A stretch of 64,000 nucleotides of DNA from Moorella sp. Hama-1 (GTDB lineage Bacteria > Bacillota > DSM-521 > Neomoorellales > Neomoorellaceae), in contig NZ_AP024620.1 in NCBI RefSeq assembly GCF_023734095.1, positions 106,001-170,000 on the forward strand. Reading direction: 5' to 3'. The notes beneath the pieces are model-generated. The model saw only the letters and a list, made by a program, of their open reading frames with translations. It did not search any database and was not told where the DNA came from. Below, piece by piece: positions 15,874-25,122 of the stretch; within the stretch, counting starts at the first letter, position 1, and each line of letters starts with the position of its first letter. Position numbers and translations under genes: made by a program.

Positions 15874-17553
15874 TTGTCCAAGGTACCCAGTGATATCGAG
15901 ATCGCCCAGGCAGCCAGGATGAAACCCGTTATGGAACTGGCCCAGGCCCTGGGGCTGGAAGAGGACGAGGTCGAGCTTTATGGTAAATATAAAGCCAAGA
16001 TCTCCCTGGATGTTTATCGTCGCCTCAAGGACAGGCCCGATGGAAAACTTGTCCTGGTGACCGCCATTACCCCCACCCCGGCAGGCGAGGGCAAGACAAC
16101 CACCAGCGTCGGCCTGACTGATGCCCTGGCCCGCCTGGGTAAAAAAGTCATGGTTTGCCTGCGTGAACCCTCTCTGGGACCCAGCTTTGGTATTAAGGGT
16201 GGTGCTGCCGGCGGCGGCTATGCCCAGGTGGTCCCCATGGAGGATATCAACCTGCATTTTACCGGCGACATCCACGCCGTTACCTATGCCCACAACTTGT
16301 TAGCGGCTATGCTAGATAACCACTTGCAGCAGGGCAATGCCCTGAATATCGATCCCCGGACCGTTACCTGGCGGCGGGTCATTGACCTCAATGACCGGGC
16401 CCTGCGGAACATCGTCCTCGGCCTGGGGGGCAAAGCCAACGGCGTTCCCCGGGAGAGCGGTTTTGACATCTCCGTTGCCTCAGAGGTTATGGCCTGTCTA
16501 TGTCTGGCCAGCGACTTAATGGATCTTAAGGAACGCTTCAGCCGCATAGTTGTCGGCTATACCTATGACGGCAAACCGGTTACTGCCGGGGACCTGGAGG
16601 CCCAGGGTTCCATGGCCCTGCTCATGAAGGACGCCATTAAACCCAACCTGGTCCAGACCCTGGAGAATACGCCGGCCTTTATCCATGGCGGCCCCTTCGC
16701 CAATATTGCCCATGGCTGCAACAGCATCACCGCCACCAAGACGGCCCTGAAACTGGCGGATTACGTGATCACTGAGGCCGGCTTCGGTGCCGATCTGGGA
16801 GCGGAGAAGTTCTATGATATTAAATGCCGTTACGCTGGCTTAAAGCCCGACGCTACCGTCATTGTTGCCACCGTCCGCGCCCTCAAGATGCACGGCGGTG
16901 TACCCAAAGCCGAACTGGCCACGGAAAACCTGGAGGCCCTGCGGGAGGGTTTTGCCAACCTGGAGAAACATATCGAAAACATCGGCAAGTTTGGCGTGCC
17001 GGCAGTAGTAGCCATCAACGCCTTCCCCACTGACACCGAGGCCGAGTTAAAGCTCCTCTATGAGCTCTGCGCCAAAGCCGGCGCCGAGGTCGCCCTCTCA
17101 GAGGTCTGGGCCAAGGGTGGTGCCGGCGGCCTGGAACTGGCCCGTAAGGTTTTGCAGACCCTGGAGACTAAACCCTCGAACTTCCACGTCCTCTATAACC
17201 TCGATTTGAGTATTAAAGACAAGATTGCCCGGGTCGCCACCGAGATCTACGGGGCCGATGGGGTCAACTATACGGCTGAAGCCGATAAAGCTATTGAGCG
17301 CTATGAAGCCCTGGGTTACGGCAACCTGCCGGTAGTCATGGCCAAAACCCAGTATTCCTTCTCTGACGATATGACCAAACTGGGGCGGCCGCGTAACTTC
17401 ACCATTACCGTCCGGGAGGTCCGCCTCTCAGCCGGGGCTGGTTTTATCGTCCCCATTACCGGGGCGATTATGACCATGCCCGGCCTGCCCAAACGGCCTG
17501 CAGCTTGCAATATCGACATCGACGCCGACGGCGTCATCACCGGCCTGTTCTAG
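15874..17553 (+). CDS. fhs: Formate-tetrahydrofolate ligase
   Basis: A 559-residue enzyme joining formate to tetrahydrofolate with ATP, the second step of the methyl branch of the Wood-Ljungdahl pathway. [15 protein letters not shown] is the ATP-binding loop; [20 protein letters not shown] and [13 protein letters not shown] are family hallmarks. The length equals that known for the Moorella enzyme. The TTG at 15874 is the start: AGAGAGGAG lies upstream and residues from there ([17 protein letters not shown]) match the family N-terminus, while the frame's earlier codons do not. Own promoter and terminator. Confidence 0.98.
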   Translation: MSKVPSDIEIAQAARMKPVMELAQALGLEEDEVELYGKYKAKISLDVYRRLKDRPDGKLVLVTAITPTPAGEGKTTTSVGLTDALARLGKKVMVCLREPSLGPSFGIKGGAAGGGYAQVVPMEDINLHFTGDIHAVTYAHNLLAAMLDNHLQQGNALNIDPRTVTWRRVIDLNDRALRNIVLGLGGKANGVPRESGFDISVASEVMACLCLASDLMDLKERFSRIVVGYTYDGKPVTAGDLEAQGSMALLMKDAIKPNLVQTLENTPAFIHGGPFANIAHGCNSITATKTALKLADYVITEAGFGADLGAEKFYDIKCRYAGLKPDATVIVATVRALKMHGGVPKAELATENLEALREGFANLEKHIENIGKFGVPAVVAINAFPTDTEAELKLLYELCAKAGAEVALSEVWAKGGAGGLELARKVLQTLETKPSNFHVLYNLDLSIKDKIARVATEIYGADGVNYTAEADKAIERYEALGYGNLPVVMAKTQYSFSDDMTKLGRPRNFTITVREVRLSAGAGFIVPITGAIMTMPGLPKRPAACNIDIDADGVITGLF

Positions 17554-17584
17554 ACAAAGCCAGGCTGGCAATAAACTCCCAAAA

Positions 17585-17611
17585 CCCCACTCCCTGGCGA
17601 GTGGGGTTTTT
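17585..17611 (+). terminator. Rho-independent terminator after fhs
   Basis: CCCCACTC (17585-17592) pairs perfectly with GAGTGGGG (17599-17606), followed by five T. Four A precede the stem, so it could also work on the other strand. Confidence 0.92.
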
Positions 17612-17642
17612 GCTGTGTCGCCGGCAGTGGTATAATGGGGGC

Positions 17643-18008
17643 TGGAGCCCCTCATGAGGGCTGACGCCCCCGCCAGCGAACAATGAAAATGTAGGTTGAG
17701 GCAAGGGCTGGCTGGTACAGGCGGAAGGCGACTTGGTTCGAGGCGTACAGCAAACTCAGCGAAGCCGAAGCGAGGCGGCGGTGAACGGGATGGGGATCGT
17801 AACGTAAGTTGAGGAACGAAGAGTTCCGCTCCCCGCTGCGGTTATCAAAGAGATAAAGTCATGCCACCCCCGCCGCCGAGGAAGGCTGAGCGCCAAGTTT
17901 GCTCGCCGAGAACCACGGAGCCTGGAGACCTGTACCAGCCAGCCCCGCAGCTGTTACTGTAAGTTGCAACCATTTTTGGTAGAAGTCTATTTTCGGAGGA
18001 GGTACGTA
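17643..18008 (+). repeat. R1 repeat copy A with R2-like left arm, upstream of folP
   Basis: Left arm GGAGCCCCTCATGAGGGC resembles R2. The core is closed by a perfect 17-bp inverted repeat, GGGCTGGCTGGTACAGG (17705-17721) with CCTGTACCAGCCAGCCC (17929-17945). Inside, AGCAAACT can pair with AGTTTGCT, GGCGG with CCGCC, and a strongly conserved unpaired block GGTGAACGGGATGGGGATCG follows. The tail TTGGTAGAAGTCTATTTTCG leads into GGAGGAGG, the ribosome-binding site of folP. It fills the 450 bp between fhs and folP. Candidate structured RNA or miniature mobile element. Confidence 0.8.
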
Positions 18009-18010
18009 AC

Positions 18011-19204
18011 ATGTCCTGGCAGGACCAGATCGAAATAATCAACATTACCGATACGGCGACAGCCGCCCGGCTCATGGGCGAAGTGGGGGCTGATAGCGCC
18101 GGGATTGAACTCATGCTGCCCAAAGCCCGTCATTATTGCCTGAAACTAAAGGATGTGCCGGCCCGGGCCGCCAATATTCTCAAACAAGAACTCCTGGCCC
18201 GGGGCGGCGAGGCCGCCATGGCCGCCGGGGTAGCTGGCTGGTCAGTAGATAGGACGGATATCCTGATTTTTGCCTCCCGGCGGCAGCTGGAACTCCTGCT
18301 GGCCAAGCTGCCCCGCCAGGGTTTCGGCCTGGATAAACTAGCGGACGGTATCAGGGAGGCCCTGGACAACTGGGAGGAGCAGGGCTACCGGCAGATAGCC
18401 TGCCCGCGGGGGCCCCTGAGCCTGGGACAGCGCACCCTGGTCATGGGGATAGTCAACGTCACCCCGGATTCCTTTTCCGACGGCGGCCATTTCTATGACC
18501 CCGGCGCTGCTGTAGAACACGCCCACCGGCTGATCGCGGAAGGAGCCGATATAATCGACGTCGGCGGCGAGTCTACCCGTCCCGGTCATGAGCCGGTAGA
18601 CACGGCCGAGGAATGGCGCCGCCTGGAACCGGTACTGCGGCGCTTGATCAAGGAAATCAAAGTACCCATCTCGGTTGATACCTACAAAGCTATTACTGCC
18701 CGCCGGGCCCTGGAGATGGGGGTCGATATCATCAATGATATCTGGGGTTTCCAGGCTGACCCGGAAATGGCCCGGGTTTGCGGGCAATACCAGGTGGCAG
18801 TTATTCTCATGCATAATCATGACGGGACCCAATACCGGGATTTAATGTTCGACATCCTCAACTTCCTACGGACCAGCATTAAGCTGGCTGAGGACAACGG
18901 CGTCCCGGCGGAAAAGATTATTATCGATCCGGGCATTGGTTTTGGTAAGGACCTGGCCCAGAATCTCGAGGTAATGGCCCGCCTGGGCGAATTTAAGGTC
19001 CTGGGTAAGCCGTTATTGCTGGGAACCTCCCGCAAATCCATAATTGGCAAAACCCTGGATTTACCCGTCGACCAGCGCCTGGAGGGAACTGCCGCCACCG
19101 TTGCCCTGGGAATCGCCTGCGGGGCAGATATCGTCCGCGTTCACGACGTGCAGGCCATGGTGCGGGTCGCCCGGATGACGGATGCCATAGTGCGTCGATC
19201 TTAA
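18011..19204 (+). CDS. folP: Dihydropteroate synthase with N-terminal extension
   Basis: A 397-residue protein. The catalytic TIM barrel starts near residue 135 with TLVMGIVNVTPDSFSDGGHF, then DVGGESTRPG, ISVDTYKA, IINDIWGF, DPGIGFGKDLAQN and LLGTSRKS, all standard pterin- and pABA-binding segments. It condenses pABA with hydroxymethyl-dihydropterin. The first 130 residues are an extra domain beyond the usual 270-280 residues; I recognise this architecture in Clostridia but not the extension's role. ATG at 18011, with GGAGGAGG supplied by the R1 tail. folK lies 32 kb away; folB is not seen. Confidence 0.95.
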   Translation: MSWQDQIEIINITDTATAARLMGEVGADSAGIELMLPKARHYCLKLKDVPARAANILKQELLARGGEAAMAAGVAGWSVDRTDILIFASRRQLELLLAKLPRQGFGLDKLADGIREALDNWEEQGYRQIACPRGPLSLGQRTLVMGIVNVTPDSFSDGGHFYDPGAAVEHAHRLIAEGADIIDVGGESTRPGHEPVDTAEEWRRLEPVLRRLIKEIKVPISVDTYKAITARRALEMGVDIINDIWGFQADPEMARVCGQYQVAVILMHNHDGTQYRDLMFDILNFLRTSIKLAEDNGVPAEKIIIDPGIGFGKDLAQNLEVMARLGEFKVLGKPLLLGTSRKSIIGKTLDLPVDQRLEGTAATVALGIACGADIVRVHDVQAMVRVARMTDAIVRRS

Positions 19205-19291
19205 CAGAAATTTTACCGGGGCCATATTGTCGCCGGGAAGGCAAATAAGGTACAATGGGAGTGAATTTTAACTGGAGGGAGAGGCCGGGGC

Positions 19292-19816
19292 GTGGACGTC
19301 AGGCGCTGGGTACGGAACGGGGATTATTGCCTTTTTTATTACATTAATAAGCGGTTGCAGTGTGCTTTTCTGGACCGGGTAATGCCCCTGTTTACCCTGC
19401 TGGGGAGCGCGACCTTCGCCCTGCTCCTGGCCCTGGCTCCGGCCATGCTGGGCCGGGAACAGACCCGGGTGGCAGGCTGGCAGGCCTTATTTGCCCTTTC
19501 GGGGAGTCATCTGATGGTCCGATTCCTTAAGGCCTGGGTGGGCCGCTGCCGCCCTTACCTGGCCCTGCCGGGGACCCGTTACCTGGACCGGCCCTGGCAG
19601 GATTACTCCTTCCCTTCGGGGCATACTGCGGCCAGCTTTTCCCTGGCCATCGTCTTCGCCCTCAATTTCCCCTACCTCACCTGGCCCCTGGTGACCGTCG
19701 CCGGTATAACGGGTATCAGCCGGATGTATGTTGGTATGCATTACCCGACGGACGTCCTTGGCGGTGCAACTATGGGCGCCTTTGTCGCCTTTTTAATTCA
19801 CTCCTGGCCCTGGTAA
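19292..19816 (+). CDS. PAP2-family phosphatase, undecaprenyl-diphosphatase-like
   Basis: A 174-residue membrane protein with about five hydrophobic segments and the three PAP2 motifs: KAWVGRCRPY, YSFPSGHTAAS and SRMYVGMHYPTDVLGG, containing the catalytic His pair and the Arg residues. BcrC-type enzymes recycle undecaprenyl diphosphate; lipid phosphate hydrolysis in general is also possible. GTG start at 19292 after GGAGGGAGAGG. The Pho box of the pst operon starts at the base after its stop. Confidence 0.85.
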   Translation: MDVRRWVRNGDYCLFYYINKRLQCAFLDRVMPLFTLLGSATFALLLALAPAMLGREQTRVAGWQALFALSGSHLMVRFLKAWVGRCRPYLALPGTRYLDRPWQDYSFPSGHTAASFSLAIVFALNFPYLTWPLVTVAGITGISRMYVGMHYPTDVLGGATMGAFVAFLIHSWPW

Positions 19817-19870
19817 TTAACTTAAGCTTAACAAACTTCTAATCAGGACTTAACAAGGGCGGCTTATAAT
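19817..19870 (+). promoter_or_regulatory. Pho box and promoter of the pst operon
   Basis: Four hexamers at exact 11-bp intervals: TTAACT (19817), TTAACA (19828), CTAATC (19839), TTAACA (19850). TATAAT follows at 19865-19870, and no good -35 is present. Direct TTAACA-type repeats of 11-bp period are the known PhoP site in Bacillus, and activator sites replacing the -35 are typical for Pho promoters. Confidence 0.72.
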
Positions 19871-19911
19871 TTATAAGGGATTCATAGTCGAATTTTGTCC
19901 GAGGATAGGGA

Positions 19912-20847
19912 GTGGGACTACCGGTGCAGCGCGGTGCTGGTACCATGACTGCGACCAGGCGGAAGCAACTCTACCGGGAATACCTGGGCCATTATCTAAC
20001 TTTTGCCTGCGCGGCCCTGTTAATTATCATTACCCTGGCCATTGTTGTTTATATTGCCCTCCAGGGCCTGGCTACTTTTTTAACCGACCATATAAGCCTG
20101 GGGCAGTTCCTCTTTAGCACCAGGTGGCAGCCCGACCGTCCCCTGGGCGAAGGGGGGCCGCTGGTGGGCACCCTGGCCTTTACGGTAGGGTCTGTCGCTG
20201 TCTCCCTCCTGGCGGTTTTAATCGGTGGTCCCTTAAGCATCGTGGCCGCCGTTTTTATGGTGGAGATTGCTCCCGGGTGGGGGCACAAGATACTGCAACC
20301 AGCTATCGAGATCCTGGCCGGCATCCCTTCCGTGGTCTATGGCTGGCTCGGCCTCAGTCTCCTGGTGCCGTTCCTGCGAAACCAACTTCATACCCTTGGT
20401 TTCAGCCTCCTGGCAGGTTGCCTGGTGCTGGCGGTGATGATTATTCCCACCGTCGTTAGCCTTACCGCCGACAGCCTGCGGTCCCTTTCCCGGGATCTCA
20501 AGGAGGCTGCTTATGCGTTAGGGAGCACCCGCTGGCAAACTATTTCCCGCGTCCTGCTGCCGGCAGCCGGTCCAGGCATCCTGACGGCCGTTGTGCTGGG
20601 GCTGGCCCGGGCCTTTGGGGAAGCCCTGGCGGTACAAATGGTTATTGGTAACACCCGCAGCCTGCCTACATCCCTTCTGTCCCCCATGACTACCCTGACC
20701 AGTGCTATAACCATTGATATGGGTTATACTATTCCCGGCACCCCCTGGAACAACGCCCTCTGGTCCATGAGCCTCCTGCTGCTGCTAATAACCTTTGGCT
20801 TTATTATCCTTATTCGCCTGGTGGGCCGGAGGAGGGTTTACCGGTGA
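19912..20847 (+). CDS. pstC: Phosphate ABC transporter permease PstC
   Basis: A 311-residue permease with about six membrane segments. GAAYALGSTRWQTISRVLLP-type loop (DLKEAAYALGSTRWQT) and ILAGIPSVVYGW are PstC hallmarks. GTG at 19912 follows GAGGATAGGGA; GTG 19924 or ATG 19945 (MTATRRKQLYREYLG) are possible later starts. The end overlaps pstA by 4 bp. No PstS binding-protein gene precedes it, which is unusual. Confidence 0.93.
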   Translation: MGLPVQRGAGTMTATRRKQLYREYLGHYLTFACAALLIIITLAIVVYIALQGLATFLTDHISLGQFLFSTRWQPDRPLGEGGPLVGTLAFTVGSVAVSLLAVLIGGPLSIVAAVFMVEIAPGWGHKILQPAIEILAGIPSVVYGWLGLSLLVPFLRNQLHTLGFSLLAGCLVLAVMIIPTVVSLTADSLRSLSRDLKEAAYALGSTRWQTISRVLLPAAGPGILTAVVLGLARAFGEALAVQMVIGNTRSLPTSLLSPMTTLTSAITIDMGYTIPGTPWNNALWSMSLLLLLITFGFIILIRLVGRRRVYR

Positions 20848-21776
20848 AAGCACGGACGGTGGATCGCCTGGCCACTGCTTTTTTCTGGCTGGGAGCAGGT
20901 GTTATCCTGCTTTTATTGATTGCCCTGGTGGGTTACCTGCTTTTTAAGGGGGGCCGTTGGCTGGACTGGGGCTTTATTACCCGGGCTCCTGAGAACCTCA
21001 AGGCTGGCGGCGGTGTCGGCCCCCAGCTCTTTAATTCTTTTTACCTCCTGTTTCTGTCCATGATTTTCACAATTCCCCTGGGAGTCGGGGCCGGTATTTA
21101 CCTGGCAGAATACGCCGGCCGGGGCGACGTTAATCCCACCCTGGCCCTGCCCCAGAGTAAGGGGGCAACCAATTTCCTACTCGGGGCCTTGAATCTATCC
21201 ATTGAGACCCTGGCGTCCCTACCCTCTATTGTTGTCGGCCTTTTTGGCCTGCTGGTCTTTGTCGTTAGTACCGGCTGGGGTTATTCCCTGATGGCCGGCG
21301 CCCTGGCCTTGACGGTTTTGAATCTCCCGGTGATGGTCCGGATCAGCCTGGAGGCTCTGCATACTGTACCCAGGGATCTGAAAGAGGCCAGCCTGGCCCT
21401 GGGGGCTTCTCGCTGGGAGACCATCTGGAAAGTGGTCCTGCCGGCTGCTTTTCCTGGTCTGGTGACGGGCGGGATTATCACTGCCGGCCGGGTGTTCGGA
21501 GAAGCGGCGGCCCTGCTCTACACCGCCGGTATGAGTAGCCCGGTCCTGGACTTCACTGACTGGAATCCCCTGCATCCCAATTCACCCTTGAATCCCTTCC
21601 GGCCGGCGGCCACCCTGGCAGTCCACATCTGGAAGATTAATTCAGAGGGTTTAATCCCCGATGTCCGGCGGGTGGCCGACGGCTCCGCCGCCCTGCTGAT
21701 TATTGTAGTTCTGATATTCAATTTGCTGGCCCGCTGGTTGGGACACGTCCTCTACCGGCGTATGACGGCCAGCTAG
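20844..21776 (+). CDS. pstA: Phosphate ABC transporter permease PstA
   Basis: A 310-residue permease forming the channel with PstC. Six hydrophobic segments; DLKEASLALGASRWETIWKV is the ATPase-coupling loop and ETLASLPSIVVGLFG is the PstA-specific loop. GTG start overlapping pstC (GTGA). It contains the PstA cytoplasmic insertion and ends right before pstB. Confidence 0.94.
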   Translation: MKARTVDRLATAFFWLGAGVILLLLIALVGYLLFKGGRWLDWGFITRAPENLKAGGGVGPQLFNSFYLLFLSMIFTIPLGVGAGIYLAEYAGRGDVNPTLALPQSKGATNFLLGALNLSIETLASLPSIVVGLFGLLVFVVSTGWGYSLMAGALALTVLNLPVMVRISLEALHTVPRDLKEASLALGASRWETIWKVVLPAAFPGLVTGGIITAGRVFGEAAALLYTAGMSSPVLDFTDWNPLHPNSPLNPFRPAATLAVHIWKINSEGLIPDVRRVADGSAALLIIVVLIFNLLARWLGHVLYRRMTAS

Positions 21777-21797
21777 GTGCAGGAGGCATGCCGGAGA

Positions 21798-22556
21798 ATG
21801 GCGCAACCGAAAATAACCATAAATAACCTGAACTTTTATTACGGCTCCAACCGGGCTTTGAAGGATGTCAACCTGGAGGTAGAGGCCAATGCCGTCACGG
21901 CCCTGATCGGTCCTTCGGGATGTGGCAAATCTACCTTCCTGCGTACTTTAAACCGCCTGAACGACCTCATCGAAGGCGTCCGGATCTCCGGGGAGATTCT
22001 CCTGGATGGCCAGAACATCTATGCCCCGGAGGTCGATGTCGTGGACCTGCGTAAACGGGTAGGGATGGTCTTCCAGCGGCCCAATCCCTTCCCTATGTCT
22101 ATCTATGACAATATTGCCTACGGGCCCCGGATTCACGGTATTACTAAGTCCCGGGAACTTGATGCCCTAGTTGAGCGCAGCCTCAAAGCCGCCGCCCTGT
22201 GGGATGAGGTGGCCGACCGCCTGCGCCAGTCGGCCCTGGGGTTATCCGGGGGCCAGCAGCAGCGACTCTGTATCGCCAGGCTGCTGGCGGTGGAACCAGA
22301 GGTGGTCCTGATGGACGAACCTTCCTCGGCCCTGGATCCCATTTCTACCTTGAAAATTGAGGAATTGATCCAGACCCTGAAAGAGAAATACACCATAGTC
22401 ATCGTCACCCATAATATGCAGCAGGCGGCCCGGGTTTCCGATTACACGGCTTTCTTCCTCAACGGGGAAATGGTAGAATACGATGAAACGGAGATTATCT
22501 TTACTAAACCCCGGGACCAGCGGACGGAGGATTACATTACCGGTCGCTTCGGTTAA
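21798..22556 (+). CDS. pstB: Phosphate ABC transporter ATP-binding protein PstB
   Basis: A 252-residue ATPase with Walker [29 protein letters not shown] (PstB-specific Q-loop), signature LSGGQQQR, Walker [13 protein letters not shown] and switch His in [16 protein letters not shown] at 21798 begins the family N-terminus ([16 protein letters not shown]) with GGAGG about 12 nt upstream; a GTG at 21777, right after the pstA stop, is the alternative. Confidence 0.95.
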   Translation: MAQPKITINNLNFYYGSNRALKDVNLEVEANAVTALIGPSGCGKSTFLRTLNRLNDLIEGVRISGEILLDGQNIYAPEVDVVDLRKRVGMVFQRPNPFPMSIYDNIAYGPRIHGITKSRELDALVERSLKAAALWDEVADRLRQSALGLSGGQQQRLCIARLLAVEPEVVLMDEPSSALDPISTLKIEELIQTLKEKYTIVIVTHNMQQAARVSDYTAFFLNGEMVEYDETEIIFTKPRDQRTEDYITGRFG

Positions 22557-22660
22557 AAGACTTTTAAACACCGGAAGGATAACTTTTTAGCCCTAACAGG
22601 TAGTAAAAGGGAGGTGAGGTTAGTATAATGGAGGGAAACAAACCGGCAGGAGGGCTAGCC

Positions 22661-23332
22661 ATGGCCGCAACTACCAGGCAGGGCTTCCAGAATTCCCTGG
22701 ATGATCTACAACAAAATATTTTGCGCATGGGTAGTATCGTCGAACAGACAATCGCCAAATCAGTAGAATGCCTGGCGAAACAGGATGCTAAAATGGCGAG
22801 CGAGGTAATTGAGGGAGATGTAGTCGTCGACGACCTGGAGCTGTTGATTGAAAACCAGTGTTTAAAGCTGATAGCCACCCAGCAGCCTATGGCCAAAGAT
22901 TTACGTAAAATCGCCGCCGGGTTCAAGATCATTACTGACCTGGAGCGGATGGCGGATTACTCGGTGGATATTGCCCGGGCAGCCCAGCGGATTCTGGCCA
23001 CCGGGCAGCCCCTCATCAAGCCGTTGATTGATATTCCCCGGATGGCTGAGCTGGCCCAGGTAATGGTTAAACAATCCCTGGACGCCTACGTCCGTGAAGA
23101 TACAGAGCTGGCTTACAGTGTGGCCCGGGCCGACGATCAAATCGACTCCCTGCATAATCAGGTCTTTAGAGAGCTTCTGATTTTGATGATGGAGAACCCC
23201 AAAACAATCAACCAGGCCACCCATCTCCTTTTTGTCAGCCGTTACCTGGAGCGAATCGCCGATCATGCTACCAACATTGCAGAAGATGCCATCTATCTGG
23301 TTACCGGTGAGCGCAAAGAATTAAACGACTAA
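22661..23332 (+). CDS. phoU: Phosphate transport regulator PhoU
   Basis: A 223-residue protein made of two three-helix PhoU repeats, each with the metal-binding acidic motif (DLERMADYSVDIARAA and LERIADHATNIAEDA). It couples the Pst transporter to the PhoR sensor. The ATG at 22661 gives the canonical start MAATTRQGFQNSLDDLQQNI and has AGGAGGG 6 nt upstream; ATG 22628 also has a good site (GGGAGGTGAGG) and would add 11 residues. Last gene before the terminator; phoP/phoR are not in the window. Confidence 0.94.
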   Translation: MAATTRQGFQNSLDDLQQNILRMGSIVEQTIAKSVECLAKQDAKMASEVIEGDVVVDDLELLIENQCLKLIATQQPMAKDLRKIAAGFKIITDLERMADYSVDIARAAQRILATGQPLIKPLIDIPRMAELAQVMVKQSLDAYVREDTELAYSVARADDQIDSLHNQVFRELLILMMENPKTINQATHLLFVSRYLERIADHATNIAEDAIYLVTGERKELND

Positions 23333-23353
23333 AATCTAGTAAAGTAAAAGCTA

Positions 23354-23382
23354 CCCCGGGTTTTACATAACCCGGGGTTTTT
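23354..23382 (+). terminator. Rho-independent terminator of the pst-phoU operon
   Basis: CCCCGGGTT (23354-23362) pairs with AACCCGGGG (23369-23377) around a 6-nt loop and is followed by five T. Confidence 0.93.
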
Positions 23383-23422
23383 GATTCCAGAACAGCCGGT
23401 CTCGGTTGGGGTTTACAGGGTT

Positions 23423-24643
23423 TTAGTGTCCCGGCAATAACTCCGGCGGCAGCAGTTTTTCGGTCTGGATAAAGGTCACAGTTAGGAAAGCGATAATTCC
23501 CACCAGGGTAGCCGCGCCCAGGAAGAGGGGCAGCCTGCCCAGGGTCATGGCCAGGCCGAAGGCCGGGGGGCCAAGGGCGACGCCGAAGAAACGGGCTGAA
23601 CCATACAGGCAGGTAATACCACCACGTTCTTTAGAAGAGGCACTGGTAATCAGGGTATTGACTGCCGGTAGGACAATTCCCGTCCCGAAGCCCATGAGGA
23701 CCATGGCCAGGAAGAAGATGTAGATATTGGCAAAAAAACCCATGATTACCAGGGCGCTTGCTTCCAGGATTAAACCAGTAATGACCACGACTTTGAGGAA
23801 CTGACCGGTTGTCTTTTGCAGGTAACTCCCCGCTAGATAGGAAGTTAGAGCCATGGTGCCCACAGGTATGGCAATCAAGAGGCCGATACGCAGGCCGGTA
23901 ATACCATAGACAGCTTCCAGGACGTCGGATACATAACTTAGAACACCAAAGAGGATGAAGAGAACAACCATCCCGGCCAGGATGGTTGCCAGCAGGGACA
24001 GCCCCTTTTCCTGGAAGATCTGGCCCAATTCTCGGAAATAGCTGCGGGCGTCGGTCTTTCTCTTATTACCCTGGTCAGGTTCCTGGACCAGCAACCATAC
24101 GGCCACCCCAATAGGGATAGCCAGCAGGCCATAGACAAAGAAGGGGGCAAACCAGAGCAACAGTCCCAGGGCCGCTCCGGCAATGGGACTGACGACCTTG
24201 CCCAGGCCGTTGGCCGCCTCCAGCAAGCCCAGGGCCTTGGTCCTTTCCCTGGTCTGGAAAATGTCACCGGCCAGGGCCATGGCCAGCTGGTAGGTGCCGC
24301 CGGCACCTATACCCTGCAGGATCCGGCTACCCAGGATCAGGTAGTAGGGAGAGGCGACCAACCAGGCGGCCAGGCCGGCCAGCAGGCCTCCGGCGCCGTA
24401 GAGGATAAGGGCCGGGACCATAATAGCTTTACGCCCGTAGCAATCGGATAAAAAACCGGCAAAGGGGATAACAATCCCGGCGGGCAAAGAGAAAGCCGTA
24501 ATAAAGAGGCTGACCTGGACCAGGCTTACATTAAGGACGCTGCGCATCAGGGGCAGCAGGGGGACCAGCATGGAGTTGCCCAGGACCATGATGAAGGGAA
24601 CGGTACACAGGATGGCAAAGGGTAATCTCATGGAGGGTTTCAA
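23423..24643 (-). CDS. MFS transporter
   Basis: A 406-residue, 12-segment major facilitator. The loop 2-3 motif GFLSDCYGRKAIMVPALILY (G-x-L-x-D-x-x-G-R-K) and the motif C-like GSRILQGIGAGGTYQLA point to the drug/proton antiporter branch. Substrate unknown. TTG start at 24643 with AAGGAG 9 nt upstream. It is divergent from yqhV, 76 bp apart, and convergent with the pst operon. Confidence 0.88.
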   Translation of the reverse strand: MKPSMRLPFAILCTVPFIMVLGNSMLVPLLPLMRSVLNVSLVQVSLFITAFSLPAGIVIPFAGFLSDCYGRKAIMVPALILYGAGGLLAGLAAWLVASPYYLILGSRILQGIGAGGTYQLAMALAGDIFQTRERTKALGLLEAANGLGKVVSPIAGAALGLLLWFAPFFVYGLLAIPIGVAVWLLVQEPDQGNKRKTDARSYFRELGQIFQEKGLSLLATILAGMVVLFILFGVLSYVSDVLEAVYGITGLRIGLLIAIPVGTMALTSYLAGSYLQKTTGQFLKVVVITGLILEASALVIMGFFANIYIFFLAMVLMGFGTGIVLPAVNTLITSASSKERGGITCLYGSARFFGVALGPPAFGLAMTLGRLPLFLGAATLVGIIAFLTVTFIQTEKLLPPELLPGH

Positions 24644-24719
24644 TTTACCTTACTCCTTCTTAAAATAACTGCTTCTATTTTGTCCTCCAGGCACATAAAA
24701 GATAAGGGGAGGAGATGCC

Positions 24720-24992
24720 ATGTTTTTCCTTTTCGAAAAACATGTCCTGGCCATGGCTGCCATGCGGGTTCTTTCTAGCCTGATTGAACTGACGGCGGCC
24801 ATGCTGATGCTTAAATTAAACCGGGTGGAGGCCGCGTTAAAGATCAATGCGACTCTGGCCCTGGTCGGCCCGACAATTATGATGATCGTCATGGCCCTGG
24901 GACTCTGGGGCCTGGCAGGTAAAATTAACCCGGCCAGGATGCTGGCCATTATCCTGGGGGTAGGCTTGATTTTCTATGGCGTCCGGCGCTAA
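24720..24992 (+). CDS. yqhV: YqhV family small membrane protein (DUF2619)
   Basis: A 90-residue protein with three hydrophobic segments. MAAMRVLSSLIELTAAMLML followed by KLNRVEAALKINATLALVGP matches YqhV/DUF2619 as I recall it from Bacillus. Function unknown; in Bacillus it sits near spoIIIA genes. ATG at 24720 after GGGGAGGAG. Confidence 0.8.
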   Translation: MFFLFEKHVLAMAAMRVLSSLIELTAAMLMLKLNRVEAALKINATLALVGPTIMMIVMALGLWGLAGKINPARMLAIILGVGLIFYGVRR

Positions 24993-25122
24993 AGCTGGTG
25001 GGGGAACTGTCGTCAGACCTGTGAAAAAGTACCTGGCCCAGTCCTGTTGCCCCTTAATGGCTGCAGGCATAAAGATAGTAAAGCAGCAGTCCAAAATAAA
25101 ATTCGGAAGGGGCGACTTGGAG

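Noticed and set aside
15874..16300. Tetrahydrofolate riboswitch in front of fhs
   Set aside because: The leader lacks the conserved THF aptamer sequences; only a simple hairpin is seen.
17643..18008. R1 as a group II intron or CRISPR-like array
   Set aside because: No domain V sequence, no intron-encoded reverse transcriptase, and no regular spacer pattern; no CRISPR array exists anywhere in the window.
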